Assembly: GCA_964484515.1 (NCBI GenBank)
Contig: CAZAGT010000226.1
Location: 1-8,293 of the forward strand
Direction: 5' to 3'
Origin: CAZAGT01 sp964484515
GTDB taxonomy: Bacteria > Desulfobacterota > DSM-4660 > Desulfatiglandales > HGW-15
DNA length: 8,293 nt
The translations under genes and the position numbers were made by a program. Below the pieces are notes generated by a model. That model had not been told where the DNA came from, did no database searches, and was given only the letters and a program-made list of their open reading frames with translations. This document shows, in pieces, positions 1 through 6,911 of this stretch (positions are counted from its first letter, which is position 1; the number at the start of each line of letters is the position of its first letter).

Positions 1-26
1 GGCCCAAACCGAAGACCTCCGACCGG

Positions 27-1130
27 TTATTCGTCCGCATCCCGGTCAAAGCTCTCAAGAAAATCGGCGAACGAGTTTTCTTGAATGGCCCGCCGGATAT
101 CTCGCATAAGATGCATGTAGTAAGCGAGGTTGTGGATCGTACTCAGTCTGTATCCCAGCAGCTCTTTTGCCATGAAGAGGTGCCTCAGATAGGCCCGTGA
201 ATAATGAGAACAGGTATAACAGCCACACCGTTCATCGATGGGGCTTTCGTCTTCTCGGTAGCAGGCATTCTTGATGGCGATCATACCTCGCCGGGTAAAG
301 AGGGCCCCGTTTCTCGCATTCCGCGTCGGCAACACACAGTCAAACATATCCACACCGCTGCCTACGGCTTGGATGATATCCTGGGGCTTGCCGACCCCCA
401 TCAGGTATATCGGCCGTTCCGTCGGTAAGAACGTTACCGTTTCCCGAACGATGGTGCTTCTCGTCTCTCGGTCTTCTCCGACCGCGAGCCCCCCTAAGGC
501 ATAACCATCGAAATCCAAGCTGACCAGGTCACGGGCACTCTGTTCGCGCAGATCTAGATACATGCCACCCTGTACAATGCCGAATAGGGCCTGGTTGGCG
601 TCCTGCCTATGGTCGATACAGGTCCGGGCCCAACGGCTCGTCAACCGAACCGAATTCGACACGTACTCATAGTCAGCGGGGTACTGAACACACTCGTCAA
701 AGGCCATGACGATATCGGCCCCCAAGGCCTGTTGAATGGTCATGGCCTCCGTTGGTCCTATGAAATGCGTTGAGCCGTCAATGTGAGATTGGAATGTTAC
801 CCCCTCTTTCGATATCCGCCGCAGATTGGACAGGCTGAAGACCTGGAAACCACCGCTGTCCGTCAGAATCGGTGCATTCCAATTCATGAAGCGGTGGAGC
901 TTCCCCAGCCGATCAATAATCCGATGGCCCGGCCGCAAATACAGGTGGTACGTGTTGGCCAAGAGAATCTCGACCCCCACGTCTCGCATCTCCTCCGGAG
1001 AGACCGCCTTTACAGCACCCTGTGTACCTACCGGCATAAACACGGGGGTCTCAAACTCCCCGTGCTCGGTCTTGACGACCCCGATCCTGGCCCGACTATC
1101 AGGGCATCTGTGAAGAACTTGAAATCTCAA
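27..1130 (-). CDS. tgt: tRNA-guanine transglycosylase (queuine tRNA-ribosyltransferase)
   Basis: Cytoplasmic zinc enzyme that exchanges the wobble guanine of tRNA-Asp, -Asn, -His and -Tyr for preQ1, the first tRNA-level step of queuosine synthesis. The 367-residue product is close to the E. coli length (375). Visible hallmarks are the substrate-pocket motif TDSGGFQVFSL (residues 90-100, catalytic D91), LFGIVQGG (182-189), ALGGLAVGE (211-219), MFDCVLPTRNARNG (262-275) with the nucleophile D264, and a zinc site C302, C304, C307 and H333 in CGCYTC...TIHNL. The start is TTG. No ATG or GTG occurs in frame through most of the gap upstream, and the N-terminus MRFQVLHR matches the family, so TTG is credible despite only a weak purine stretch in front. 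It lies 179 nt after queA on the same strand, the usual pairing. No truncation or frameshift is seen. Confidence 0.97.
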   Translation of the reverse strand: MRFQVLHRCPDSRARIGVVKTEHGEFETPVFMPVGTQGAVKAVSPEEMRDVGVEILLANTYHLYLRPGHRIIDRLGKLHRFMNWNAPILTDSGGFQVFSLSNLRRISKEGVTFQSHIDGSTHFIGPTEAMTIQQALGADIVMAFDECVQYPADYEYVSNSVRLTSRWARTCIDHRQDANQALFGIVQGGMYLDLREQSARDLVSLDFDGYALGGLAVGEDRETRSTIVRETVTFLPTERPIYLMGVGKPQDIIQAVGSGVDMFDCVLPTRNARNGALFTRRGMIAIKNACYREDESPIDERCGCYTCSHYSRAYLRHLFMAKELLGYRLSTIHNLAYYMHLMRDIRRAIQENSFADFLESFDRDADE

Positions 1131-1309
1131 TGGACCATCATTCGACTGGTGCCGTCCCTTGGACCATGACCAACGAGGCCGATCAGCCCCTGAAGATTCG
1201 GTTTCCGGACAACCCTGCTGATACCTCCAATGCCAGCCCCCATCACCCGGTTGGAAGCGCCCCTCTTGCGTGCCGAAGCTTGTCGAATAAATGATTCACT
1301 AAAACCGAT

Positions 1310-2365
1310 CTACAGGAGCAACATGGCGTCGCCATAGCTATAAAAACGGTATCTTTTCTCGACGGCCCACCGGTAGGTCTGTTTGATAAGCTCCAAGCCG
1401 GCAAAGGCAGCCACCAGGAACAGGAGTGAGGACCTGGGCAGGTGAAAATTGGTGATCATGGCGTCAATCGTCTTGAACCGAAAACCGGGTACGATCACGA
1501 GCTCGGTCTCCCCCTCTCCGGCGACGATATCCCCCTTTGTCGCCGCAACCGTTTCTAAGGCCCGCACGACGGTGGTCCCAACCGCGATGACACGCCCCCC
1601 CGCCCGTTTGGTTTGCTTGATGGCGAAGGCGGTAGGCTCGTCAATAGAGTACCTCTCTACCCCAATCTTGTGTCTTCTTATGTCTTCGGTCCTGACGGGC
1701 CGAAACGTTCCGTGGCCGACATGGTGGGTCAACTCAACGACGGCGATCCCCCTGCGTCGCAGCCTTTCAATCAAGCGTGGCGTGAAATGAAGCCCCGCCG
1801 TGGGTGCTGCGATGGAACCCTTTGTACGGGCAAAAATGGTTTGATATCGCCTCCTTGCCTGGAGCTCTCTACTTTTCTGATCGCCACCCTTGATGTAGGG
1901 CGGGAGAGGCATGTAGCCCCTTTTAGCAAGGAGAGATTCCAGAGATGTTACACCTTGAAAAGCGATTTTGGCGCGTCCGTCTTCCCGGAGCTCCTTCACA
2001 GTGCCGAATGCCTGCTCGTCAAAGAAGAGGCGAGAGCCCTTCTGGGGTCGCTTCGACGATTTCAGCAGGCACCAGCGGGTATGAGAGCCGTTGCCGTCTG
2101 AGATCGACGGTTCAATAACCAACAACTCGATTCGACCTCCACTCTCCTTGCGGCCGTAAAGCCTAGCGGGAAACACCTTGGTGTTGTTCACCACCAGGAG
2201 ATCGCCGTCCCTCAGGAGCCCGGGCAGTTCAGAGAAGCGGTGATCAGAGAAAGACCCTTTAGAGCGTTCCACAGCGAGGAGTAGCGACCTATCGCGGCTC
2301 GAAGCGGGCGCTTGCGCAATCAAATCCTCGGGCAGGTCGTAGTTGTAATCATCTAGGTCAAACAT
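1310..2365 (-). CDS. queA: S-adenosylmethionine:tRNA ribosyltransferase-isomerase
   Basis: QueA transfers and isomerises the ribosyl moiety of S-adenosylmethionine onto preQ1-tRNA, giving epoxyqueuosine; it acts directly after Tgt. The 351-residue product has family blocks throughout: YDLPEDLIAQAPASSRDRS (9-27), VVNNTKVFPARL (58-69), LPPYIK (154-159), GSIAAPTAGLHFT (183-195), VGHGTFRPV (216-224), AVGTTVVRALE (261-271), ITNFHLPRSSLLFLVAAF (304-321) and the terminal YRFYSYGDAMLL (339-350). The ATG gives an N-terminus MFDLDDYNYDLPE that aligns with the family, but the bases in front (ending TTAAAATA) hold no Shine-Dalgarno sequence, so initiation may be weak or rely on A/T-rich unstructured mRNA. 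The DUF2065 gene ends 50 nt upstream. The reading frame stays open after the TAG stop; see the finding on the queA-tgt gap. Confidence 0.97.
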   Translation of the reverse strand: MFDLDDYNYDLPEDLIAQAPASSRDRSLLLAVERSKGSFSDHRFSELPGLLRDGDLLVVNNTKVFPARLYGRKESGGRIELLVIEPSISDGNGSHTRWCLLKSSKRPQKGSRLFFDEQAFGTVKELREDGRAKIAFQGVTSLESLLAKRGYMPLPPYIKGGDQKSRELQARRRYQTIFARTKGSIAAPTAGLHFTPRLIERLRRRGIAVVELTHHVGHGTFRPVRTEDIRRHKIGVERYSIDEPTAFAIKQTKRAGGRVIAVGTTVVRALETVAATKGDIVAGEGETELVIVPGFRFKTIDAMITNFHLPRSSLLFLVAAFAGLELIKQTYRWAVEKRYRFYSYGDAMLLL

Positions 2366-2380
2366 TATTTTAAGCGGCGT

Positions 2381-2409
2381 AACTTAAACAAAACAGGTGT
2401 CAAAGTCAA
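2381..2409 (-). promoter_or_regulatory. Possible promoter upstream of queA
   Basis: On the minus strand the DUF2065-queA gap carries two overlapping -35-like hexamers in tandem, TTGACT (2409-2404) and a perfect TTGACA (2403-2398). TTGACT is followed after exactly 17 nt by TAAGTT (2386-2381), which matches only three positions of the -10 consensus. The perfect TTGACA has no good -10 at 16-18 nt. It is a weak candidate for a queA-tgt promoter separate from that of the DUF2065 gene. Confidence 0.25.
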
Positions 2410-2415
2410 AGGATT

Positions 2416-2604
2416 TTAGGTCCTGAATAGATAGGCCATGACAAGTCCCAGACACATGGCCGCAAAACCCATAGCGCGGAGGTGGGGATCGGGTATTTCC
2501 TGGAGCTTACGCATCCACGATTTCATTTTATCCGGACAGGCGAAATAGGGGAGACCTTCGACCACGAGGACCAGTCCGAGAAGGCAAAGCAACAATTTCA
2601 TCAT
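2416..2604 (-). CDS. Small DUF2065 (YjeT-like) membrane protein
   Basis: Tiny inner-membrane protein of the DUF2065 family (E. coli YjeT, 65 residues); the family has no established function. From the chosen ATG it is 62 residues: a hydrophobic helix starting MMKLLLCLLGLVLVVEGLPY, the family-typical EG(L)xY and P positions, a polar charged middle (SWMRKLQEIPD, LRAMGF), and a second hydrophobic helix ending AYLFRT. This gives a two-helix hairpin with a short polar loop. Tandem ATGs at 2604 and 2601 fit the family N-terminus and follow a modest GAAGTGG purine stretch. A longer frame begins at ATG 2652, but its 16 extra residues are polar, unlike the family, and lack a Shine-Dalgarno sequence. 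It is first in the minus-strand group and transcribed toward queA and tgt. The family assignment is fairly secure; any link to queuosine is only positional. Confidence 0.82.
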   Translation of the reverse strand: MMKLLLCLLGLVLVVEGLPYFACPDKMKSWMRKLQEIPDPHLRAMGFAAMCLGLVMAYLFRT

Positions 2605-2651
2605 TCGCACCACTTCAGGTTTTTCAGAAACGCAGCATTCAATGACGTCCA

Positions 2652-2680
2652 TTCGGATGGTATTGCGTTGCAGCTATAAT
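2652..2680 (+). promoter_or_regulatory. Candidate sigma70-type promoter for the alr array
   Basis: A perfect -10 hexamer TATAAT occupies 2675-2680. The sequence 17 nt upstream, TTCGGA (2652-2657), is a poor -35 with three matches to TTGACA. Transcription would start near 2687, just before the 14-base direct repeats, giving a leader of about 230 nt before GTG 2920. Confidence 0.35.
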
Positions 2681-2691
2681 CCGGGGGATGT

Positions 2692-2732
2692 CAGGAAACC
2701 CGGCCTCGCGAACACCTGGAAACCCAGCCGGG
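2692..2732. repeat. Imperfect 14-base direct repeat with overlapping inverted repeat
   Basis: CAGGAAACCCGGCC (2692-2705) and CTGGAAACCCAGCC (2716-2729) agree at 12 of 14 positions, with a 24-nt period. CCCGGC (2699-2704) pairs with GCCGGG (2727-2732) across 22 nt, and CTGG/CCAG (2716-2727) can form a small hairpin with an AAAC loop. The position just downstream of the TATAAT box would suit an operator or a leader structure. The function is unknown. Confidence 0.4.
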
Positions 2733-2820
2733 ACAAGGTTAAGCGCGATATGGTCAATGAGCCATGATAGTGGCGGGCCTCTGTGGTGTCAACCGCCGTG
2801 CGCGAGTCCCATATAGGCCT

Positions 2821-2829
2821 TGCTATAAA
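2821..2829 (+). promoter_or_regulatory. Candidate extended -10 promoter close to alr
   Basis: TGCTATAAA fits the extended -10 pattern TGnTATAAT with one mismatch. No clear -35 lies 16-18 nt upstream, which extended -10 promoters can tolerate. A start near 2836 would give a leader of about 84 nt to GTG 2920 and would exclude ATG 2764 as the alr start. Confidence 0.3.
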
Positions 2830-2904
2830 GATCGGGATCAGTTAACTTACCGATTTATTTGTTGGCTTGCGTTCTTGGCATACGCGTTCGCCTTCGCGAC
2901 GATG

Positions 2905-2911
2905 AAGGGGG
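2905..2911 (+). promoter_or_regulatory. Shine-Dalgarno sequence deciding the alr start
   Basis: AAGGGGG lies 8 nt before GTG 2920, good spacing for initiation. It also overlaps the bases just after ATG 2902, which itself has no purine-rich site upstream. The site therefore favours GTG 2920 over ATG 2902 and ATG 2764. Confidence 0.6.
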
Positions 2912-2919
2912 TTGGACCT

Positions 2920-4041
2920 GTGATCCATCCGCCAAACCGAGTCAGGATAGATCGAGCCGCTCTTGTCCACAACATGAATCAGGTCAAGAGGTTGGTCTCT
3001 CCCGCGACGCGGATCATGGGGGTCGTCAAATCCGACGCCTACGGCCACGGCTTGGTAGAGGTGTCTCAGACCCTGGCAGCGAGCGGGGTTGACAGCCTGG
3101 GGGTCGCCCATCTCCACGAGGCCTTGGAGTTGAGAGAGCAGGGGGTGCGTTTGCCGATCGTCGTTCTTTGCGGTGTAAGGACCAGGGAAGATGCCGATGC
3201 GACCGTTGAGCATCGTCTGACGCCGGTCATCTTTGACAAGGCTTCGGCTGAAATGCTGGCGGAGGCCTGTGCCCGCAAGAGAAAGAAGATCCCTATCCAG
3301 GTAAAGATCGACACCGGCATGGGTCGCCTCGGGATCTCTTTTGCGGACGTCGTCCCTTTCCTGCAAACGATGAAGGATTACAGGAGCTTGCATCCCGAAG
3401 CCCTCATGTCGCATCTTGCCATGGCCGACGAACCGGAGAGCACCTTCACGGGACTTCAGATCGAACGCTTTCAGCAGGCCATCGACGCCGGACGTTCCAT
3501 CGGGCTCGATCTCCCTTTAAACAACCTGGCGAACAGCGCGGCCGTTATGGCTCACGCGAATGCCCACTTCGGCATGGTCAGGCCGGGGATCATGCTCTAT
3601 GGGGGCCTCCCTTCGCCAGGGTTTCAAAGTCCGGTTGACCTGAAACCGGTCATGCGCTTTGAAGGCCGGATCCTCCATACCAAGAGCCTGCCGGATCGGA
3701 GCCCCGTCAGTTATGGGTGTACCTATCATACCGCCGGCAAACGAACGATCGGCGTCGTATCGGCGGGATACGCAGAGGGCCTTCCGCGAGGCCTATCGAA
3801 CAGGGGTCAGGCCCTCATCGGAGGGCGGCGAGTCAAGATTGTCGGGCGAGTTTGCATGAATATGACGATGGTCGATATCACCGGTCTGAAAGGCGTCAAG
3901 CCGGGTACCCGAGTGGTATTCATGGGCGCGCAAGGAGATCATTTCATCAGCGGGGACGATATCGCGCGCTGGGCAGACACGATCGCATACGAGGTCTTCT
4001 GTTCCCTCGGCGCACGAAATCCGAGAGAGTATGTTTCTTGA
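2920..4041 (+). CDS. alr: Alanine racemase
   Basis: PLP-dependent racemase making D-alanine from L-alanine for peptidoglycan precursors; cytoplasmic in the usual case. From GTG 2920 it is 373 residues (E. coli Alr 359). Seen: the N-terminal barrel start NRVRIDRAALVHN; the PLP motif MGVVKSDAYGHG with the Schiff-base lysine K37; KIDTGMGRLG (129-138); NLANSAA (202-208); VRPGIMLYG (220-228); VSYGCTY with the catalytic tyrosine Y265, the same number as in the Geobacillus enzyme; GYAEGLPRG (283-291); and GRVCMNMTMVDI (309-320). Tail DTIAYEVFCSLGARNPREY matches the family end. Both catalytic residues are present, so it should be active. The start is chosen on the strong AAGGGGG site; ATG 2902 adds 6 residues, and ATG 2764 adds 52, including a hydrophobic stretch. 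It heads the plus-strand array, 49 nt before argS. Confidence 0.95.
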   Translation: MIHPPNRVRIDRAALVHNMNQVKRLVSPATRIMGVVKSDAYGHGLVEVSQTLAASGVDSLGVAHLHEALELREQGVRLPIVVLCGVRTREDADATVEHRLTPVIFDKASAEMLAEACARKRKKIPIQVKIDTGMGRLGISFADVVPFLQTMKDYRSLHPEALMSHLAMADEPESTFTGLQIERFQQAIDAGRSIGLDLPLNNLANSAAVMAHANAHFGMVRPGIMLYGGLPSPGFQSPVDLKPVMRFEGRILHTKSLPDRSPVSYGCTYHTAGKRTIGVVSAGYAEGLPRGLSNRGQALIGGRRVKIVGRVCMNMTMVDITGLKGVKPGTRVVFMGAQGDHFISGDDIARWADTIAYEVFCSLGARNPREYVS

Positions 4042-4090
4042 AGATGCGTTTATGCGCTTTTGGGTTTGGCCGTAGGTTACACATTTCGCC

Positions 4091-5767
4091 ATGAAAGAAG
4101 TACTGAATGATATTCTGCGAAAGACGATTGAGAAGTGCGTTGAGGAGGGCACGCTGATTCAGGGTCCCCTGCCGGACTACGTCATCGAAGTCCCCAATAA
4201 CCCGGAGCACGGCCACTATGCCACCAATGTACCGTTGATCATGGCAGCCACCCAGAAAAGACCGCCGCGGGAGATCGCAAAGATCATCGTGGATCAGTGG
4301 AGTGACAACCAGAGTCTGATTGAGAAGGCCGATATCGCGGGACCGGGTTTCATCAACTTCACGATCGCCTCCAAGGCCTGGTACGACGTGCTCTCCAATG
4401 TCCTCGTCTTGGATCATGAGTATGGCCGCAGCCGCCTGGGCCAGGGGGAGCGGGTATTGGTGGAATTTGTAAGCGCCAATCCGACCGGCCCCTTACACCT
4501 GGGTCACGGCCGCGGCGCAGCCCTGGGCGATTCGCTCTGTCGCATTCTGACTTTCGCTGGGTATGACGTCGTTCGCGAATTCTACGTCAACGACGCTGGC
4601 CGCCAGGTGAGGTGTTTGGGGGAGTCCATCTACAGTCGCTGGCGACAGTTGACGGAACCTGAATACCCGTTTCCACCGGATGGATATCATGGTGAATATA
4701 TCGGGGCCCTGGCCGAGGAAATCGCGGCCGAGACCGACCTTACTAAGTTGACGGCGGAGGAGGCCATCTCCCACTGTGCCTCGCGGGGCAAGGAAAAGAT
4801 GCTCGCAGAGATCCAGCGCGATCTGGCCAGGTTTCGGATCTCATTTGATGTGTGGTACAGTGAGACCGAACTCCACGCATCAGGTCTCCTCGAGCGTGAC
4901 CTCAACAAGGAGAAGGACGCCGGCCACATGTATGAAAAGGACGGCGCCCTCTGGATTAGGACCTCCCGTTTTGGCGATGACAAGGACCGCGTTATAAGAA
5001 AGAACGACGGCCATTACACCTATTTCGCTTCGGATATATCCTACCATCTCGAAAAGTGGAAAAGGGGTTTTTCCAGGGCCGTCAATATCTGGGGTGCGGA
5101 TCACCACGGATATATTCAACGAGTGCGGGCAGCCCTAAGGGCGGACGGCGTGGATGAGGGTTGGTTGTCCGTCTTGCTTATCCAGCTGGTCAAACTATAT
5201 AAGGCCGGCCAGGAGATAAAGATGTCAAAGCGGGCAGGCCAATACGTGACGCTCAGTGAATTGGTGGATGAGGTGGGGGTTGACGCCGCCCGGTTTCTCT
5301 TCTTGACCAAGAATCATGATTCGCCGATCGATTTCGATATCGACCTCGCCAAGCGACATGATAGTGATAACCCCGTCTTCTACGTCCAATACGCTCACGC
5401 GAGGATCTGCAGCCTGTTCAGAAAGGCGGCTGCAACAGGCCATTCATTGCCGGCTCAACCAAACCGCGTGCTCACACGGCTCGTCTTGGAGGAAGAGCTG
5501 GCGCTGATTCGGATGCTTGCGGAGTTTCCGGATCTAGTCCAGGAAGCAGCGCGCATGTTGGAGCCCCATCGTGTGACCTATTATCTGACCCAGTTGGCGG
5601 CCGCATTTCACAAGTATTTCAATCTGGGAAACAAGGAGGCGCAAAACAGGATTGTGACAAACGATGAGGTCCTGACCGAGGCGAGACTCTGTCTCGTGGC
5701 GGCGATCCGGAACGTCCTGCGGAATGGTCTTGACTTACTGGGCGTCAGCGCGCCGCAGCGGATGTAA
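4091..5767 (+). CDS. argS: Arginine--tRNA ligase
   Basis: Class I aminoacyl-tRNA synthetase charging tRNA-Arg in the cytoplasm. The 558 residues match the usual bacterial ArgRS length (E. coli 577). Domains in order: the N-terminal Add1 tRNA-binding domain (about 1-95, with NNPEHGHYATNVPL), the catalytic Rossmann fold with FVSANPTGPLHLGHGRG (126-142, HIGH motif HLGH at 136-139), NDAGRQ (167-172), WGADHHGYIQR (334-344), and a KMSKS-type loop KMSKRAG (377-383); then the DALR anticodon-binding helical domain (about 430-558, YVQYAHARI...HKYFNLGN) ending close to the family terminus. ATG 4091 has only a weak upstream TAGGTT but gives a family-like N-terminus. It follows alr by 49 nt and precedes the SPOR gene by 18 nt. 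Intact, with no frameshift. Confidence 0.97.
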   Translation: MKEVLNDILRKTIEKCVEEGTLIQGPLPDYVIEVPNNPEHGHYATNVPLIMAATQKRPPREIAKIIVDQWSDNQSLIEKADIAGPGFINFTIASKAWYDVLSNVLVLDHEYGRSRLGQGERVLVEFVSANPTGPLHLGHGRGAALGDSLCRILTFAGYDVVREFYVNDAGRQVRCLGESIYSRWRQLTEPEYPFPPDGYHGEYIGALAEEIAAETDLTKLTAEEAISHCASRGKEKMLAEIQRDLARFRISFDVWYSETELHASGLLERDLNKEKDAGHMYEKDGALWIRTSRFGDDKDRVIRKNDGHYTYFASDISYHLEKWKRGFSRAVNIWGADHHGYIQRVRAALRADGVDEGWLSVLLIQLVKLYKAGQEIKMSKRAGQYVTLSELVDEVGVDAARFLFLTKNHDSPIDFDIDLAKRHDSDNPVFYVQYAHARICSLFRKAAATGHSLPAQPNRVLTRLVLEEELALIRMLAEFPDLVQEAARMLEPHRVTYYLTQLAAAFHKYFNLGNKEAQNRIVTNDEVLTEARLCLVAAIRNVLRNGLDLLGVSAPQRM

Positions 5768-5785
5768 AGGCGCCCGTGAAGAAAC

Positions 5786-6448
5786 ATGCCGAAGAAGAGA
5801 GGGAAGACATACAGAATTGAGATGACAACGGCATCCATGTCCCTCTGGGGCGTTGGTCTCCTTCTGCTGTTGACCTGGATCTTTGTCCTTGGGATCCTTG
5901 TCGGTCGGGGGTCCTTGCCCAGTGCACTCAAGATCGTGCCAGGGTTGGAAGGGCAGGTCGCCAAGTGGCAGAGGATGTTGAGTCGTCGTGATTCGTATGA
6001 ATTCGACTCAGAGGAAGATTCGAATCCGGATCTTAAACTGTCTTTCTATCAAGAGCTCTCAACGAAGAAAGACCAGGCTCGTGGCAAGGTGTCGGGACGT
6101 CCTGAGCGGGCCGTATCCCCGGTGATCGAGCGCGACGATCAACTGAAGGGCGAAGAGAGGATCGACAAAAAAATTGAGGCCCTTCGGGTTGAGCTCCAAA
6201 ACAGACCAAACAAGACCCTCTATACGCTACAAATCGCCTCGCTCGAAGACAAGCAGAAGGCCGAGGACCTTATGAGGCGCCTCACGGATCTTGACTACCC
6301 CGTGTATCTCTACCAAGCGAGCGTGAATGGAAAACGCTGGTACCGGATCCGATGCGGTAAGTTTAGGGAGAAGGAGGAAGCCCGAAGCTTTGCCCGGAAA
6401 CTGGCCAAAGAGATAAATATGGAGGGCTTCGTTTCGACTGTTGAGTAA
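5786..6448 (+). CDS. Inner-membrane SPOR-domain protein
   Basis: Predicted single-pass inner-membrane protein of 220 residues with a periplasmic peptidoglycan-binding domain. The N-terminus is basic (KKRGKTYR, 3-10) and followed by one hydrophobic helix at about 19-39 (LWGVGLLLLLTWIFVLGILV), so the rest should lie in the periplasm. Residues 65-140 are polar, charged and probably disordered, with a short LKLSFYQEL patch (83-91). The SPOR domain spans about 144-219: TLYTLQIASLEDKQKAEDLMRRL, then YPVYLYQ, then the core WYRIRCGKFREKEEARSFARKL. SPOR domains of the FtsN and DamX type bind glycan strands stripped of stem peptides at the septum, so a division or wall-remodelling role is likely. It begins 18 nt after argS and overlaps the next gene by 8 nt. 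ATG 5786 is preferred over 5822 because the basic pre-helix segment is typical. No specific gene name is assigned. Confidence 0.88.
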   Translation: MPKKRGKTYRIEMTTASMSLWGVGLLLLLTWIFVLGILVGRGSLPSALKIVPGLEGQVAKWQRMLSRRDSYEFDSEEDSNPDLKLSFYQELSTKKDQARGKVSGRPERAVSPVIERDDQLKGEERIDKKIEALRVELQNRPNKTLYTLQIASLEDKQKAEDLMRRLTDLDYPVYLYQASVNGKRWYRIRCGKFREKEEARSFARKLAKEINMEGFVSTVE

Positions 6449-6911
6449 CGTGATCATACGAAAGGCCGTCACGGGCGATGTCGCGACGATCTACGGCATT
6501 CTCAAGGACTATGGGGAACGGGGGCTCCTGTTGCCGCGTCCACTGAGTGAGCTTTATGACCACCTGCGGGACTTCTCTATTCTGCAGGAAGAAGGGCCGG
6601 AGGCCACAACCCTTGGTGTTTGCGCGCTGGCCGTATGTTGGGAAGATCTGGCGGAGATCAGGTCACTTGCGGTAGTACCCGATCGGCAGAGGAAACGCTA
6701 CGGCGCGAAACTGGTGGAGACGTGTCTCGAAGAGGCCCGGACGCTCGGGCTCGGAAGGGTTTTCACGTTGACTTATGTGCCCCGTTTTTTTGCCAAATTG
6801 GGATTCAAGGAAGTCGATAAGTCCGTTTTCCCCCACAAGGTGTGGGCCGAGTGTTTGAGATGCCCAAAGTTCCCTGACTGCGACGAGACCGCCATGCTTG
6901 TCGAGCTTTAG
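6441..6911 (+). CDS. GNAT acetyltransferase, short N-acetylglutamate synthase-like
   Basis: A 156-residue single GNAT domain resembling the short ArgA-type acetyltransferases (compare mycobacterial Rv2747), which acetylate glutamate from acetyl-CoA as the first step of arginine synthesis; family resemblance only, substrate not proven. Seen: IIRKAVTGDVATIYGIL (5-21, strand 1/helix 1), LLLPRPLSELYDHLRDF (29-45, typical of this subgroup), CWEDLAEIRSLAVVP (66-80), the acetyl-CoA loop QRKRYGAKL (83-91), LTYVPRFFAKLGF (110-122), and a C-terminal CLRCPKFPDCDE (138-149) with three cysteines. The loop has R86 where the Q/RxxGxG/A motif usually has glycine. TTG 6441 overlaps the SPOR stop by 8 nt with GGAGGG 14 nt upstream; GTG 6450 is an alternative without a clear site. 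The tatB gene starts 9 nt later. Confidence 0.85.
   Translation: MSNVIIRKAVTGDVATIYGILKDYGERGLLLPRPLSELYDHLRDFSILQEEGPEATTLGVCALAVCWEDLAEIRSLAVVPDRQRKRYGAKLVETCLEEARTLGLGRVFTLTYVPRFFAKLGFKEVDKSVFPHKVWAECLRCPKFPDCDETAMLVEL

Larger units (their letters stand above)
2605..2919. other. Divergent intergenic region between the DUF2065 gene and alr
   Basis: About 315 bases separate the two divergent start codons. No RNA gene or convincing independent protein is visible. It holds two plus-strand promoter-like sites (TATAAT at 2675-2680; extended -10 at 2821-2829), an imperfect direct repeat with an inverted repeat (2692-2732), and a frame in phase with alr that is open from ATG 2764 and encodes a hydrophobic stretch near 2845-2900. 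No minus-strand promoter for the DUF2065 gene stands out. Confidence 0.6.

Noticed and set aside
1613..2101. Antisense open frame (162 codons) opposite queA
   Set aside because: It sits entirely inside a gene with full family conservation and shows no family motif of its own.
2363..2372. Leaderless queA transcript from TAAAAT directly before the ATG
   Set aside because: The hexamer ends one base before the ATG, too close to act as a -10 for transcription starting at that ATG.
2842..3414. Long antisense open frame (190 codons) opposite alr
   Set aside because: It lies opposite the conserved alr catalytic core, has an Arg/His/Asp-heavy composition with no recognisable motif, and is explained by the GC-rich codon use of alr.
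5219..5239. KMSKR instead of KMSKS in ArgRS as an unusual active-site change
   Set aside because: ArgRS enzymes often vary in this motif, and KMSKRAG-type loops are, to my knowledge, a normal bacterial variant.
5776..5820. Possible leader peptide from GTG 5776 after an AAAGG purine stretch, between argS and the SPOR gene
   Set aside because: It is only 14 codons, overlaps the SPOR start out of frame, and has no attenuator-like codons or hairpin; the purine stretch is more simply part of the intergenic spacer.
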